Part shown: positions 24,009 through 32,068 of the stretch, piece by piece
Layout: each line of letters starts with the position of its first letter
Position numbering within the stretch: position 1 is the first letter of the stretch
Assembly (NCBI GenBank): GCA_016700055.1
Contig: CP064997.1
Location: 2,170,001-2,234,000 of the forward strand
DNA from: Actinomycetota bacterium
GTDB taxonomy: Bacteria; Actinomycetota; Acidimicrobiia; Acidimicrobiales; Ilumatobacteraceae
Direction: 5' to 3'
Length of the DNA: 64,000 nt
Made by a program: the position numbers and the translations under genes
The notes under the pieces: generated by a model
The model's database searches: none
Seen by the model: the letters and a program-made list of their open reading frames with translations, nothing else
What the model was told of the DNA's origin: nothing

Positions 24009-24938
24009 ATGGACGACTCGGCAGCGGCCGCACCGGCGCAGCGGAACCCGAGGGAGCTGGCGCTCGCGATCGACATCGGGGGCACGAAGATCGCCGCCGG
24101 GCTGGCCACGCGCCAGGGTGATCTGGTCGACCGCGACCAGGTGCACACCGCACGCGACCTGAGCGGCGACGGCCTGTTCGACAGCCTCGCCGAGATGGTC
24201 GAGAAGCTCCTCGATCGTGCCGCCGGCCGCGACCTCGGCAAGGTGGTGACGGTCGGTGTGGGGTGCGCGGGGCCGATCACGCGCGAGGCGGAATCGGTGT
24301 CGCCGCTCAACATCCACGCCTGGCGGTCGTTCCCGCTGCGCGCCCGCCTGCGCGAGCTCACCGACCGGCCGGTGTACGGCGACCTCGACGCGAAGGCCTA
24401 TGCGCTCGCCGAGGGCTGGCTGGGCGCCGCCCGCGGCCGGTCGAGCTTCCTCGCGATGGTGGTCAGCACCGGCGTCGGCGGGGGGATCGTGCTCGACGGC
24501 CAACTGCTCGACGGCGCCAGCGGCAACGCCGGCCACATCGGCCACATGATCGTCGTCCCCCAGGGACGGCGATGCGCTTGCGGATCGCGCGGCTGCCTCG
24601 AGGCCGAGGCGTCGGGGCTGGCGATCGAAGCGATCACCGGTCGCCCGCCGACCGCGCCGTCCTACGAGATCATGCAGCGCACGGGACGCCTGGTGGGGTT
24701 GGCGGTGGCGAGCGTGTGCAACCTGCTCGACCTCGACCTTGCCGTCGTCGGCGGCTCGGTCGCCTTCGGCTTCGGGGCGACGTTCTTCCACGCCGCGCAA
24801 GAGGTGATCGACGAACACAGCCGGCTCGAGTTCTCGCGCTCGGCGCGCATCACCCCAGGCCGGCTCGGCGATCGCGGCCCACTCGTCGGTGCCGCCGCCG
24901 TGGCCTGGCGCGGGCATAACCGGAACTCGGTGTTCTAG
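24009..24938 (+). CDS. ROK-family sugar kinase (glucokinase-like)
   Basis: 309 aa. ATP-binding D-I-G-G-T-K-I-A-A-G at the start, S-T-G-V-G-G-G-I-V in the middle, and the ROK zinc motif G-H-I-G-H-M ... C-A-C-G-S-R-G-C-L-E. No N-terminal helix-turn-helix, so a kinase rather than a repressor. Likely phosphorylates glucose or another hexose. The catalytic loop reads G-D-L-D-A-K where N-D-A-N is common; the Asp is kept. Own promoter; the downstream peptidase begins 32 nt later and may be co-transcribed. Confidence 0.85.
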   Translation: MDDSAAAAPAQRNPRELALAIDIGGTKIAAGLATRQGDLVDRDQVHTARDLSGDGLFDSLAEMVEKLLDRAAGRDLGKVVTVGVGCAGPITREAESVSPLNIHAWRSFPLRARLRELTDRPVYGDLDAKAYALAEGWLGAARGRSSFLAMVVSTGVGGGIVLDGQLLDGASGNAGHIGHMIVVPQGRRCACGSRGCLEAEASGLAIEAITGRPPTAPSYEIMQRTGRLVGLAVASVCNLLDLDLAVVGGSVAFGFGATFFHAAQEVIDEHSRLEFSRSARITPGRLGDRGPLVGAAAVAWRGHNRNSVF

Positions 24939-24970
24939 CCTTTGCCGCCAGGACGAAGGGTGGGTGGAGA

Positions 24971-25882
24971 ATGACGAAGGTTCGCAAGAGCGGCGAGAGC
25001 GCGATGGTCCAGGACCGTCGCGGCGCTGGGTCGAGCGGCGGTGGCCTCTCGTTCCCCGGGCTCGGCGGCGGCGGCGGTGGGGGCTTGCCGATCCCGACGA
25101 AGATGGGCGGTGGGCTGATCGGGCTGCTCGTGCTCGCGGCCGCGATCTTCTTGCCCAAGCTGCTCGGCGGGGGAGGGACGAACAGCGGCGTCGGACTCAC
25201 TCCCGACGGTGGTTCTTCGAACGGTGGCAACGCGACGTGTGAGTCCGAGCTGGAACAGGTGCTGTGCGGTGCCGTCGAGGACGTCAACGCGTTCTGGACC
25301 GATCAGTTCCCGACTTCGTTCTCGCGCGACTTCGAGCCTGCCCAGACGGTGTTCTTCAGCGGTGGCACGAACACGGGCTGTGGCCAGGCGTCGGCCCAGA
25401 CCGGGCCGTTCTACTGCCCGGCCGACAGCCTGGTGTACTTCGACCTCGACTTCCTCGTGCAGCTGCAAGATCAGTTCGGCGCGCAGGGTGACCTCGCCGC
25501 GCAGTACATCGTCGCCCACGAGTACGGCCACCACGTCCAGAACCTGCTCGGCATCAACGATCAGGTGCGGCAGGCGCAGCAGAACGACCCCGGCCGCGCG
25601 AACGAGTACTCGGTGGCGCTCGAACTCCAGGCCGACTGCATGGCCGGGGTGTGGGTCCACGACGTCGCGCAGCGCGGGCTGCTCGACAACGCGAGCGAGG
25701 TGAACGAAGCGCTCAACGCGGCGGCAGCCGTCGGCGACGACCGGATCCAGGAGCAGACACAGGGCCGCTCCGATCCCGAGACGTTCACGCACGGCACCAG
25801 CCAGCAGCGCCAAGACTGGTTCAATCGTGGCTTCACCACGGGTGACCCGAACCGCTGCAACACGTTCGACGAGATCCTGTAG
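24971..25882 (+). CDS. Membrane-anchored neutral zinc metallopeptidase (YpfJ family)
   Basis: 303 aa. A Gly-rich N-terminus (L-G-G-G-G-G-G-G) precedes one membrane helix (~50-67), then an extracytoplasmic peptidase domain with the zinc motif H-E-Y-G-H-H-V-Q and downstream E-L-Q-A-D-C-M-A-G-V-W-V. Four cysteines (C-E-S, L-C-G, G-C-G, Y-C-P) could pair as disulfides. C-terminal H-G-T-S-Q-Q-R-Q-D-W-F-N-R-G-F is typical of the family. Substrates are not established for the family. The stop codon lies inside a 14-bp tandem duplication. Confidence 0.88.
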   Translation: MTKVRKSGESAMVQDRRGAGSSGGGLSFPGLGGGGGGGLPIPTKMGGGLIGLLVLAAAIFLPKLLGGGGTNSGVGLTPDGGSSNGGNATCESELEQVLCGAVEDVNAFWTDQFPTSFSRDFEPAQTVFFSGGTNTGCGQASAQTGPFYCPADSLVYFDLDFLVQLQDQFGAQGDLAAQYIVAHEYGHHVQNLLGINDQVRQAQQNDPGRANEYSVALELQADCMAGVWVHDVAQRGLLDNASEVNEALNAAAAVGDDRIQEQTQGRSDPETFTHGTSQQRQDWFNRGFTTGDPNRCNTFDEIL

Positions 25883-25899
25883 TCCAGATCCTGTAGTCC
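25872..25899 (+). repeat. Perfect 14-bp tandem duplication spanning a stop codon
   Basis: AGATCCTGTAGTCC occurs twice in direct succession (25872-25885, 25886-25899). The first copy holds the last codons and TAG stop of the peptidase gene. Confidence 0.85.
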
Positions 25900-25903
25900 G
25901 GGT

Positions 25904-27040
25904 TCAGCCGCCGAACCGGCGGTAGACGCGCTCCAGCGGGCCGCGCCCCAGCCGATGGTGCCACCACGCGGCCAGCGCGATCGCCGCCACCCAGAAGCCG
26001 AGGGCCAGCGCGAGCGAGGTGTCGAGACCGGTCGGGCCGACCCAGCCCCGTCGCTCGACGATCTCGTTGAACACCAAGATGTGCAGCACGTAGATCGTCA
26101 ACGTCAGCTGGCCGGCACGCTGCAGCGCGACGACGGGCGGTGTGCTCTGCCAACGCTCGGCGACGACGGAGACGATGCCAAACGCGGCGATCGCCGACCC
26201 GAGAGCACTGAGCGTGTAGAGCAGGCCGCGGTCCCACGGGTTGACCGACGTGAGCAGCTGCCACCGCGGCGAGTCCGGTGCCGCCAGGGCGATGCCGGAG
26301 GTGACGAGCACCAGCCCGATGCCGGTTCCGACCAGCCGAGCGCGCATCGGCGCGAGGCGGTGCAGGTGGCGCCCGATCAGGATGCCGGCGCAGAAGAACG
26401 CGAACCACGGCAGCACCGGGTGCGTGTAGTCGACGAACGTGCGCAGCAACACGTTGCGCGGCGAGTCCGGTTCGCTCGGGTGCAGCCAACTCGTGTCATG
26501 CCCGTCGAGGCGCCGCTCCAGCTCGAACCACGCGATCCCGGCGGCGGCAAGGGCAGCCACCGCGCCGACGAGCGCGACGACGCGGTCGCGCGCTGTGATC
26601 AGCGCCGCGGCGAGCATGAAGTAGGCGCCGTAGAAGAAGAGGATGGTCCCCGGCCAGATCCAGTTCAGTGCGTATCCGCTCGCGTAGAGGAGGAACCCGC
26701 GCCGCAGCAGGCGCCACCTGTCGTCGACAGCCGCCGCTCGGTCGCCCGACATCCGGCTGCGCCGGGTCAGCATCGAGACCCCGATGCCGGCGACGAGTAC
26801 GAACGTGGCCGCGAAGCGCGTCGACAGCGGTCCGTCCCACGGGTGGAAGAGCCGCTCCGCGAAGGAGCGATCCTCGCCGTCGAAGCCGGCGTTCAAGTAG
26901 CCGTGGTAGTTCATCACCACGACGCCGACGAGCGCGACGGCGCGGGTGACGTCGATCCCGATCACCCGCTCGGCACCGGTGCTGATCGGCGGTGCTGCCG
27001 GGTGGTCGAACTCTCGCTCCGCCGGCGTAGGCGCGGTCAC
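25904..27040 (-). CDS. DUF418/heparan-acetyltransferase-like multipass membrane protein
   Basis: 378 aa with about ten hydrophobic helices. The N-terminal motif R-V-I-G-I-D-V-T-R-A-V-A-L-V-G-V-V-V-M-N and the late F-S/F-N-E box resemble DUF418/DUF1624 proteins (R-x-x-x-x-D-x-x-R-G-x-A-L-x-G-I). Related proteins transfer acetyl groups or transport unknown solutes; function open. GTG at 27040 lies 10 nt after the alanine-racemase-like gene, giving a two-gene operon. A CCGCCG-AAC-CGGCGG hairpin lies at its 3' end (about 25909-25923), perhaps a terminator against the convergent peptidase gene. Confidence 0.7.
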   Translation of the reverse strand: MTAPTPAEREFDHPAAPPISTGAERVIGIDVTRAVALVGVVVMNYHGYLNAGFDGEDRSFAERLFHPWDGPLSTRFAATFVLVAGIGVSMLTRRSRMSGDRAAAVDDRWRLLRRGFLLYASGYALNWIWPGTILFFYGAYFMLAAALITARDRVVALVGAVAALAAAGIAWFELERRLDGHDTSWLHPSEPDSPRNVLLRTFVDYTHPVLPWFAFFCAGILIGRHLHRLAPMRARLVGTGIGLVLVTSGIALAAPDSPRWQLLTSVNPWDRGLLYTLSALGSAIAAFGIVSVVAERWQSTPPVVALQRAGQLTLTIYVLHILVFNEIVERRGWVGPTGLDTSLALALGFWVAAIALAAWWHHRLGRGPLERVYRRFGG

Positions 27041-27050
27041 GGCTCCACCG

Positions 27051-28013
27051 TCAGGCCCAGACGACTTCGTCGACGAGGGTCCAGGTGAGCGGGCGCTGGA
27101 CGTCCACACGGTCGCCCGGAACGGGCACCTGGCCGGCCGCAGGGCCTGCCGCGGGGGCGAAGAGCATCGAGGTGTGCATGTGTGGAGGTTCGAGCAACGC
27201 GAGCCGCCGGCGCGCGAAGTGGAACGGGCTGAGACCACCCTCGAGCGGGTGCACGCCGTGGGCGGTACCGGCGGCGACCACCACCAGGTGGCCGTCGCCG
27301 GGCACCTCGACCATGCGGTATCCGGCCCGAGTCCCGGCGGGTACGGCACGCACGTCGAGCACGGTCGCGTCGAGGTGCATCGGCCGCTTGTCACCGTGCC
27401 ACAGCGCAGTGCCGAGGCGGATCCGCCAGGTGCGCTCCGAATGCCTGGAGCACAGGTCGGAGTACGCGCCCGCATCGAGGTGGCTGGTCCAGATCGGTAC
27501 GGAGGAAGCGAGCGCGGCGATCGTCGCCTCGATCTCCCGCGCGTTCTGCGCTGCCGGGCCGGCGATCGGCGGATGCACGGAGAACCCGGCCACGTCGAGC
27601 CCATGTTCGCGGGCCGCGGCGGCCAGCTCGACCGCCTCTGCCGGCGAGCGCCCGTAGCGCAGCATCGGGCTCTCGACCTTCACCAGCACCGACCCGCTCC
27701 AGCCGGCCTTACAGAGCGCGTCGAGGTGGTGCGGCGCCCCGATCGTGAGCACCACGTTCGCTGCGAGGCCGACCGGCGGCGACATCGTCGGTGTCAGCAC
27801 GACCGGCTCGGCGCCGGCGGGCAGCCCGGCGAGCTCGTGGACGGTGCCGACGGCGATCGTCGGCGAGATCTTCAACGCCTCGGCAGCGAGGGTGGTGCGG
27901 CCGAACCCGTAGCCGTTGCCCTTCACCACGGGAACGAGACCGGGGAAGGCTGCGGCGGTCTCGGCGACGTGGGCCCGCCAGGCGGACTCGCGCACCGTGA
28001 GCCGCAGCGTCAT
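27051..28013 (-). CDS. Alanine racemase-like PLP protein
   Basis: 320 aa, shorter than alanine racemase (~370). PLP-lysine motif V-V-K-G-N-G-Y-G-F-G sits near residue 32, as in the alanine racemase N-terminal barrel, with later W-T-S-H-L-D-A-G-A-Y and R-L-G-T-A-L-W-H-G. The C-terminal beta domain appears reduced and the catalytic Tyr of racemase is not evident, so racemase activity is uncertain; an amino-acid racemase/decarboxylase-like or cell-wall role is possible. Start ATG 28013 is supported by TAGGGT 8 nt upstream. First in an operon with the DUF418-like gene. Confidence 0.7.
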   Translation of the reverse strand: MTLRLTVRESAWRAHVAETAAAFPGLVPVVKGNGYGFGRTTLAAEALKISPTIAVGTVHELAGLPAGAEPVVLTPTMSPPVGLAANVVLTIGAPHHLDALCKAGWSGSVLVKVESPMLRYGRSPAEAVELAAAAREHGLDVAGFSVHPPIAGPAAQNAREIEATIAALASSVPIWTSHLDAGAYSDLCSRHSERTWRIRLGTALWHGDKRPMHLDATVLDVRAVPAGTRAGYRMVEVPGDGHLVVVAAGTAHGVHPLEGGLSPFHFARRRLALLEPPHMHTSMLFAPAAGPAAGQVPVPGDRVDVQRPLTWTLVDEVVWA

Positions 28014-28021
28014 GCCCGCGG

Positions 28022-28027
28022 ACCCTA
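28022..28027 (-). promoter_or_regulatory. -10 element of alanine racemase-like gene
   Basis: TAGGGT on the minus strand, 8 nt before the ATG at 28013. Confidence 0.4.
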
Positions 28028-28047
28028 ACCCGACACCCAATGTTGAG

Positions 28048-28076
28048 TTGTCCGATCGGATTTATCGACGTAGCGT
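28048..28076 (+). promoter_or_regulatory. Promoter of DUF4395 gene
   Basis: TTGTCC (28048-28053), 17-nt spacer, TAGCGT (28071-28076), then 7 nt to the ATG at 28084: a sigma-A-like promoter giving a near-leaderless mRNA. Confidence 0.5.
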
Positions 28077-28083
28077 TCTCCCG

Positions 28084-28581
28084 ATGCGGCGTCTGCCCCG
28101 TTTCCCGAACCCCGTCAACGAGACCTCCGCCCGCCTGGTGGCCGCCGGAGTGGTGCTGCAAGCGGTCGCCTTCCTCGTCGTGCGGGAGTGGTGGCTGCTG
28201 GTGCCCCTCGCGTACGGCTTCGTCGCGCGCGTCGTCGCCGGCCCGGCCTTCAGCCCGCTCGGCCTCTTCGTCACGAAGGCGGTCACGCCGCGGTTGGCGA
28301 TGCAGCACCGCTTCGTCGCCGGGCCGCCGAAGCGCTTCGCGCAGGGGATCGGTGCCGCGTTCTCGGTGGGGGCGCTCCTCGCGTGGGCGTTCGGCGCGGT
28401 GGGCCTCGCCATGGCCCTGATCGCCGGCCTCGCCGTGGCCGCGTTCTTGGAGGCCGCGTTCGCCCTGTGCCTCGGCTGCATCGCCTTCGCCCAACTGATG
28501 CGCGCCGGGGTGATCCCGGACGCGGTGTGCGTCGAGTGCGCCGACATCTCGGCGCGCCTCGTGCAGTCTCCTTCTCGCTGA
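28084..28581 (+). CDS. DUF4395 membrane protein
   Basis: 165 aa with about four hydrophobic helices. Typical DUF4395 start F-P-N-P-V-N-E-T-S-A-R-L and the conserved C-L-G-C late in the protein, here E-A-A-F-A-L-C-L-G-C-I. DUF4395 proteins often sit beside thioredoxin/thiosulfate sulfurtransferase genes and may take part in sulfur or redox chemistry at the membrane, but none is adjacent here. Function unknown. Divergent from the alanine racemase-like gene by 70 nt. Confidence 0.78.
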   Translation: MRRLPRFPNPVNETSARLVAAGVVLQAVAFLVVREWWLLVPLAYGFVARVVAGPAFSPLGLFVTKAVTPRLAMQHRFVAGPPKRFAQGIGAAFSVGALLAWAFGAVGLAMALIAGLAVAAFLEAAFALCLGCIAFAQLMRAGVIPDAVCVECADISARLVQSPSR

Positions 28582-28641
28582 ACGAGCACTGCACGCCGGC
28601 TTCCGGCTAAACCTGGTTCGTCGCCTGAGCGTGTGTAGGAC

Positions 28642-29148
28642 GTGATCGTGGAAGCGGAGCGGACGTCGTTGCAGTACGACGGTTTCTTCCGCGACGAGCA
28701 TGTGAAGCTCGTGGCGCTCGGGATCGCGCTCACCGGCTCCCGAGAGGCGGCCGCCGACATCGCCCAGGAAGCCCTGCTGCGCGCCTACCGGGCCTGGCCG
28801 AAGGTGTCGCAACTGGAGCGGCCGGGGGCGTGGACGCGCCGGGTGGCGATCAACCTGGCCACAGATGCCCAGCGCCGCGTGGCGAGGGAGCGCAGTGGCG
28901 CGCGGGCCATTCGTCCAGACGTCGTCGCTGCACCCGAACCGCCCCACGAGCAGTTCTGGAACGCCGTACGGGCGCTCCCCGAACGCCAGCGGGCGGCGGT
29001 CGCGCTGCACTACTTGGAGGACCTGGCGGTGTCCGACGTGGCCGAGATCCTCGAGGTTGCCGAGGGGACGGTCAAGGCGTCGCTGCATGCGGCCCGGGCA
29101 ACGCTCGCCCGCGCGCTCGGGGTCGAACAGGAGGACGAAGATCGATGA
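28642..29148 (+). CDS. ECF-type RNA polymerase sigma factor
   Basis: 168 aa. Region 2: F-F-R-D-E-H-V-K-L-V and D-I-A-Q-E-A-L-L-R-A-Y-R-A-W, then W-T-R-R-V-A-I-N-L-A. Region 4: L-P-E-R-Q-R-A-A-V-A-L-H-Y-L-E-D-L-A and the HTH V-A-E-G-T-V-K-A-S-L-H-A-A-R. GTG start at 28642. Its stop overlaps the next ATG by 4 nt (ATGA), pairing it with a membrane partner as at 10.2-10.8 kb; the two sigma genes are clearly homologous. Confidence 0.87.
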   Translation: MIVEAERTSLQYDGFFRDEHVKLVALGIALTGSREAAADIAQEALLRAYRAWPKVSQLERPGAWTRRVAINLATDAQRRVARERSGARAIRPDVVAAPEPPHEQFWNAVRALPERQRAAVALHYLEDLAVSDVAEILEVAEGTVKASLHAARATLARALGVEQEDEDR

Positions 29149-30674
29149 GCCCGCTCGACGAACGTGCACGCGCGGCCGCTGCGGCCGTGAGGGCCGAGGC
29201 CGCAGCCGTGGCAGACACGGAGCGCGCCCTGGCCGGGCTCCAGGCCGGCGACGCGGCGCGACGCAACCGCCGCCGCTTCTCCCTCGTGGTCGGCGGTGTG
29301 GCAGTTGCGGCCGCCTCGGTCGTCGGCGTGGCGCTCGTCCGCAACGGTGACGGCAGTGATTCCACCGTCGACCCCCCGGTCGCCCCGGTGTCGACGAAGC
29401 CGGAGACGACCGACGCGCCGCAGACCGCTCCGACCACCACGCCGGCCACCACGCCGATCACCACGCCGATCACGACGCCGATCACGACAGGGCCGGGCGA
29501 GGGGCCGCGAACCGTGGTGATCGGCACCGACCTCGCCGTGGCCGCCCAGCCGGAGGCGACTGCACTCGTCACGTATGGCCGGGGATCGGGTCCCGACCAG
29601 CTCGGCGTCGAGGACTGCCAGGAGTGCGATCCCTTGCGCCCGCTCACACCGATGCTCGTACCCCGCGGCGCCGGCACGCTCGTCGTACCCGATCCGGTCA
29701 ACTCCCGCTGGTCGCTGCTCGACCCCACGGCTGACGGGTCCACCTACGTTGCGTTCCCTGCCGGACGAAGCGCGAGCGCGGCGGCGCTCGGCCCCGATGG
29801 TCTGATCTACGTCGGCTTCGTCACCCCAGAGCCGGCGAGCGGGTCGTGGCCCGCCGGCGAGCACGTGCTGGCCACGTTCGACGTCGCGAACCTGGCGACC
29901 CCGTTGCGGGAGGTCCCCGTCGACGGCCTGATCTCTTCGCTGCGCTTCGCAGGCTCCGAGGTCGTCGCCCTCGTCGGCCTGACCGACGAGCGCTTCCCCC
30001 TCGTCGGCGACGGCACCGCGGCCACGTTCGAGCCCCACTTCGACGCTGTTCCGCCGACGGTCACGCTCGGCGAGGTGACGTTCAGCTTCGATCCGCTCAT
30101 GTCCCCGGGCCCGCCGATCGCCCTCGCCGACGGCACGCTGCTCGTGTGGGCATTGCTGCCGAACGACGAGACGGTGCTCTACCGCCTCAGCCCCGAGGGA
30201 GAGGTCGGCGCCGCACGCGTCGGAGGATGGAGCGACGCCTACGACCAGAGCGACCCCTACACCGACTCCTCAGTACGGCTGTGGCTCGAGATGCTGCCTT
30301 CGGGCGAGATGCAGGTGGTCATGGCCGACCTGCCGAGCGTGGCCCGGCCGACCCCGTGGGAGAGCGCCGCCGGGGACTTCCCCGAAGGCGTCTCCGTGCC
30401 CGCCGACCCCACCGCCGACCCCCAGCAGTCGTCAACCCTGCTGATCAGGCGGCTGGTGGAGATCGTCGGGCAACAGCCCCACGACTGCGAGGTGGCGCGC
30501 GAGGTGTCGGTGATCGGCGGCACGATCGTGCGCGTCACCGGGACCTGCGACGACACCTTCAGCGGCACCGACTACCGCGTCGTCGGCGTCGAACGGATCG
30601 GCGCCTCCGACGTCGCCGTGGTGGAACGGCGCTGGCTCTGCAGCCGTGGCTTCGACGGCGAGTTGTGCGTCTGA
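29145..30674 (+). CDS. Membrane-anchored partner of ECF sigma factor, extracytoplasmic domain of unknown function
   Basis: 509 aa. An Ala/Arg-rich cytoplasmic N-terminus (~1-45), one transmembrane helix (~47-66), a T-T-P-I-T-T-P-I repeat linker (~90-125), then a ~380 aa extracytoplasmic region with strand-like repeats and paired Cys (D-C-Q-E-C, W-L-C-S-R). No zinc anti-sigma motif. By position (4-nt overlap with the sigma gene) and topology it may sense an external signal and hold the sigma factor. The 3' end overlaps the convergent mftF frame by 103 nt. Confidence 0.65.
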   Translation: MSPLDERARAAAAAVRAEAAAVADTERALAGLQAGDAARRNRRRFSLVVGGVAVAAASVVGVALVRNGDGSDSTVDPPVAPVSTKPETTDAPQTAPTTTPATTPITTPITTPITTGPGEGPRTVVIGTDLAVAAQPEATALVTYGRGSGPDQLGVEDCQECDPLRPLTPMLVPRGAGTLVVPDPVNSRWSLLDPTADGSTYVAFPAGRSASAAALGPDGLIYVGFVTPEPASGSWPAGEHVLATFDVANLATPLREVPVDGLISSLRFAGSEVVALVGLTDERFPLVGDGTAATFEPHFDAVPPTVTLGEVTFSFDPLMSPGPPIALADGTLLVWALLPNDETVLYRLSPEGEVGAARVGGWSDAYDQSDPYTDSSVRLWLEMLPSGEMQVVMADLPSVARPTPWESAAGDFPEGVSVPADPTADPQQSSTLLIRRLVEIVGQQPHDCEVAREVSVIGGTIVRVTGTCDDTFSGTDYRVVGVERIGASDVAVVERRWLCSRGFDGELCV

Positions 30675-32068
30675 GGGGTACGTGGCCACGAGGCGAGCTC
30701 GGGCAGCAATGGGCCGATCTCGCCCTCGGTGAGACAGCCACGCCAGAGACCCCATCCATACGCGGCGTCGTCCAGCAGGGCCAGCGCGGTGTAGCGGAGC
30801 GGGTCGACGCCTGGGCGTCGCTCCCGCCAGTCGACGAGGGCAGGCACCAAGGCGGCCGCCGTCACCACCAGACGGGCGCGGCGCGAGCCGCGCACGGCGA
30901 CGACGGCGGCGATGGGCCACCAGGCCCTCGTCACCGCCGCGGCGAGGGTGCGCCCGGCGAACACGTGCCCGAGTCCGGCGAAGCGCAGCGCCAGTCGCCA
31001 TGGGCGGGGCACGTTGCGCAGTCGTCGCGCTAAGGCAGCTGTGGTGGCCGCGGCCGTCGTCACTGCCACCAGCGGGTGGCCGGTGGCAGCGAACCCCCAC
31101 ACCGCCGCGCTCCACCCGCTGACCCTTGCCGGCGCCAGGGCGCCCGGGTGGCGCCGGGCGAGGGGAGCGGCCGACGTGCCATACGAGTACCGCTGGCGGG
31201 CGAAGGCGGCGAGGTTGCGCCGTGGGCGGTGGCCTACCGACACCGCCGGTTCGTACCGGCACGCCCACCCCGCTTCGACGAGCCGCCAGACGAGGTCGAC
31301 GTCCTCGCCGTAGCGCAGCGCCTCGTCGAAGCCACCGATCGAGGCGAGTGCTTCCAACCGCACCAGCAGCGCCGCCGCCGGCACGTAGGAGACGCGTGTT
31401 CCCGGGCGGATGCGGGCGGGGTGAGGGCCGAGGTCGAGCGGCGATCGCGCGGCGTCGAACGCGCCGAGCACGCCTGGCGCCCCGACGCTGAGGACACGAG
31501 GGGCGACGAGGCCGACGCGCTCGTCGTCGAGATGGGCGAGGAGCGGACCCAGCCAGTCGCCATCGGGCGGTTCGGTGTCCGCGTCGAGGAACAGCGCGAC
31601 AGCGGTGCGCACGGCGCCGAGCGCGGCGTTGCGGGCCGCGGCCGGGCCACGGTTGCGGTGAAGGCGAACCACACGCGCACCGGCCAGCTCACCGACCGGC
31701 TCGGTGGAGGCGTCGTCGACGACCACCACTTCGCCCAGAGCGCCCAGCCGTCCGACGAGCGCGGCCAGCACGGCGCGGTCCTCGTCGTGCACGGGGATCA
31801 CCGCCGTCACCTCACCCGCGCCGTAGGCACGAGCCGGCCCAGGCAGCGGGTGCACTGCCCCCGCGTCGACGAGGCGGTCCGTGAGCGGTTCGTGCCCGGA
31901 CGGGCAGGGCTCTCCTCGCTCGATCGCTTCGACCACGCGCACGCCTGCCGGGCCGAGGCGGAAGAGCCGCAACGGCGAGCCGGCGACCACGACGTCGCCG
32001 TGCTCGGGGCGCGTCCAGGAGCGGTCCACCACGAACCGGTCGGGCCCTGTAGGGCGGTCTTCGCTCAC
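30572..32068 (-). CDS. mftF: Mycofactocin glycosyltransferase MftF
   Basis: Family-2 glycosyltransferase of the mycofactocin system; in mycobacteria MftF adds beta-1,4-glucose units to mycofactocin. 498 aa. GT-A core: V-T-A-V-I-P-V-H-D-E, V-V-V-V-D-D-A-S-T-E, F-L-D-A-D-T-E-P-P, and G-F-D-E-A-L-R-Y-G-E-D-V-D-L-V-W-R. A C-terminal region with hydrophobic helices follows. GTG 32068 was chosen because it overlaps the mftE stop by 4 nt (GTGA); GTGs at 32074 and 32077 are alternatives. The last ~35 residues (Ser/Thr/Arg-rich) are read over the convergent gene's 3' end and are probably not conserved. Confidence 0.85.
   Translation of the reverse strand: MSEDRPTGPDRFVVDRSWTRPEHGDVVVAGSPLRLFRLGPAGVRVVEAIERGEPCPSGHEPLTDRLVDAGAVHPLPGPARAYGAGEVTAVIPVHDEDRAVLAALVGRLGALGEVVVVDDASTEPVGELAGARVVRLHRNRGPAAARNAALGAVRTAVALFLDADTEPPDGDWLGPLLAHLDDERVGLVAPRVLSVGAPGVLGAFDAARSPLDLGPHPARIRPGTRVSYVPAAALLVRLEALASIGGFDEALRYGEDVDLVWRLVEAGWACRYEPAVSVGHRPRRNLAAFARQRYSYGTSAAPLARRHPGALAPARVSGWSAAVWGFAATGHPLVAVTTAAATTAALARRLRNVPRPWRLALRFAGLGHVFAGRTLAAAVTRAWWPIAAVVAVRGSRRARLVVTAAALVPALVDWRERRPGVDPLRYTALALLDDAAYGWGLWRGCLTEGEIGPLLPELASWPRTPQTHNSPSKPRLQSQRRSTTATSEAPIRSTPTTR

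Noticed and set aside
24380..24410. ROK catalytic loop change (N-D-A-N to L-D-A-K) as inactivation
   Set aside because: The catalytic Asp is kept and this loop varies among active ROK kinases, so loss of function is not supported.
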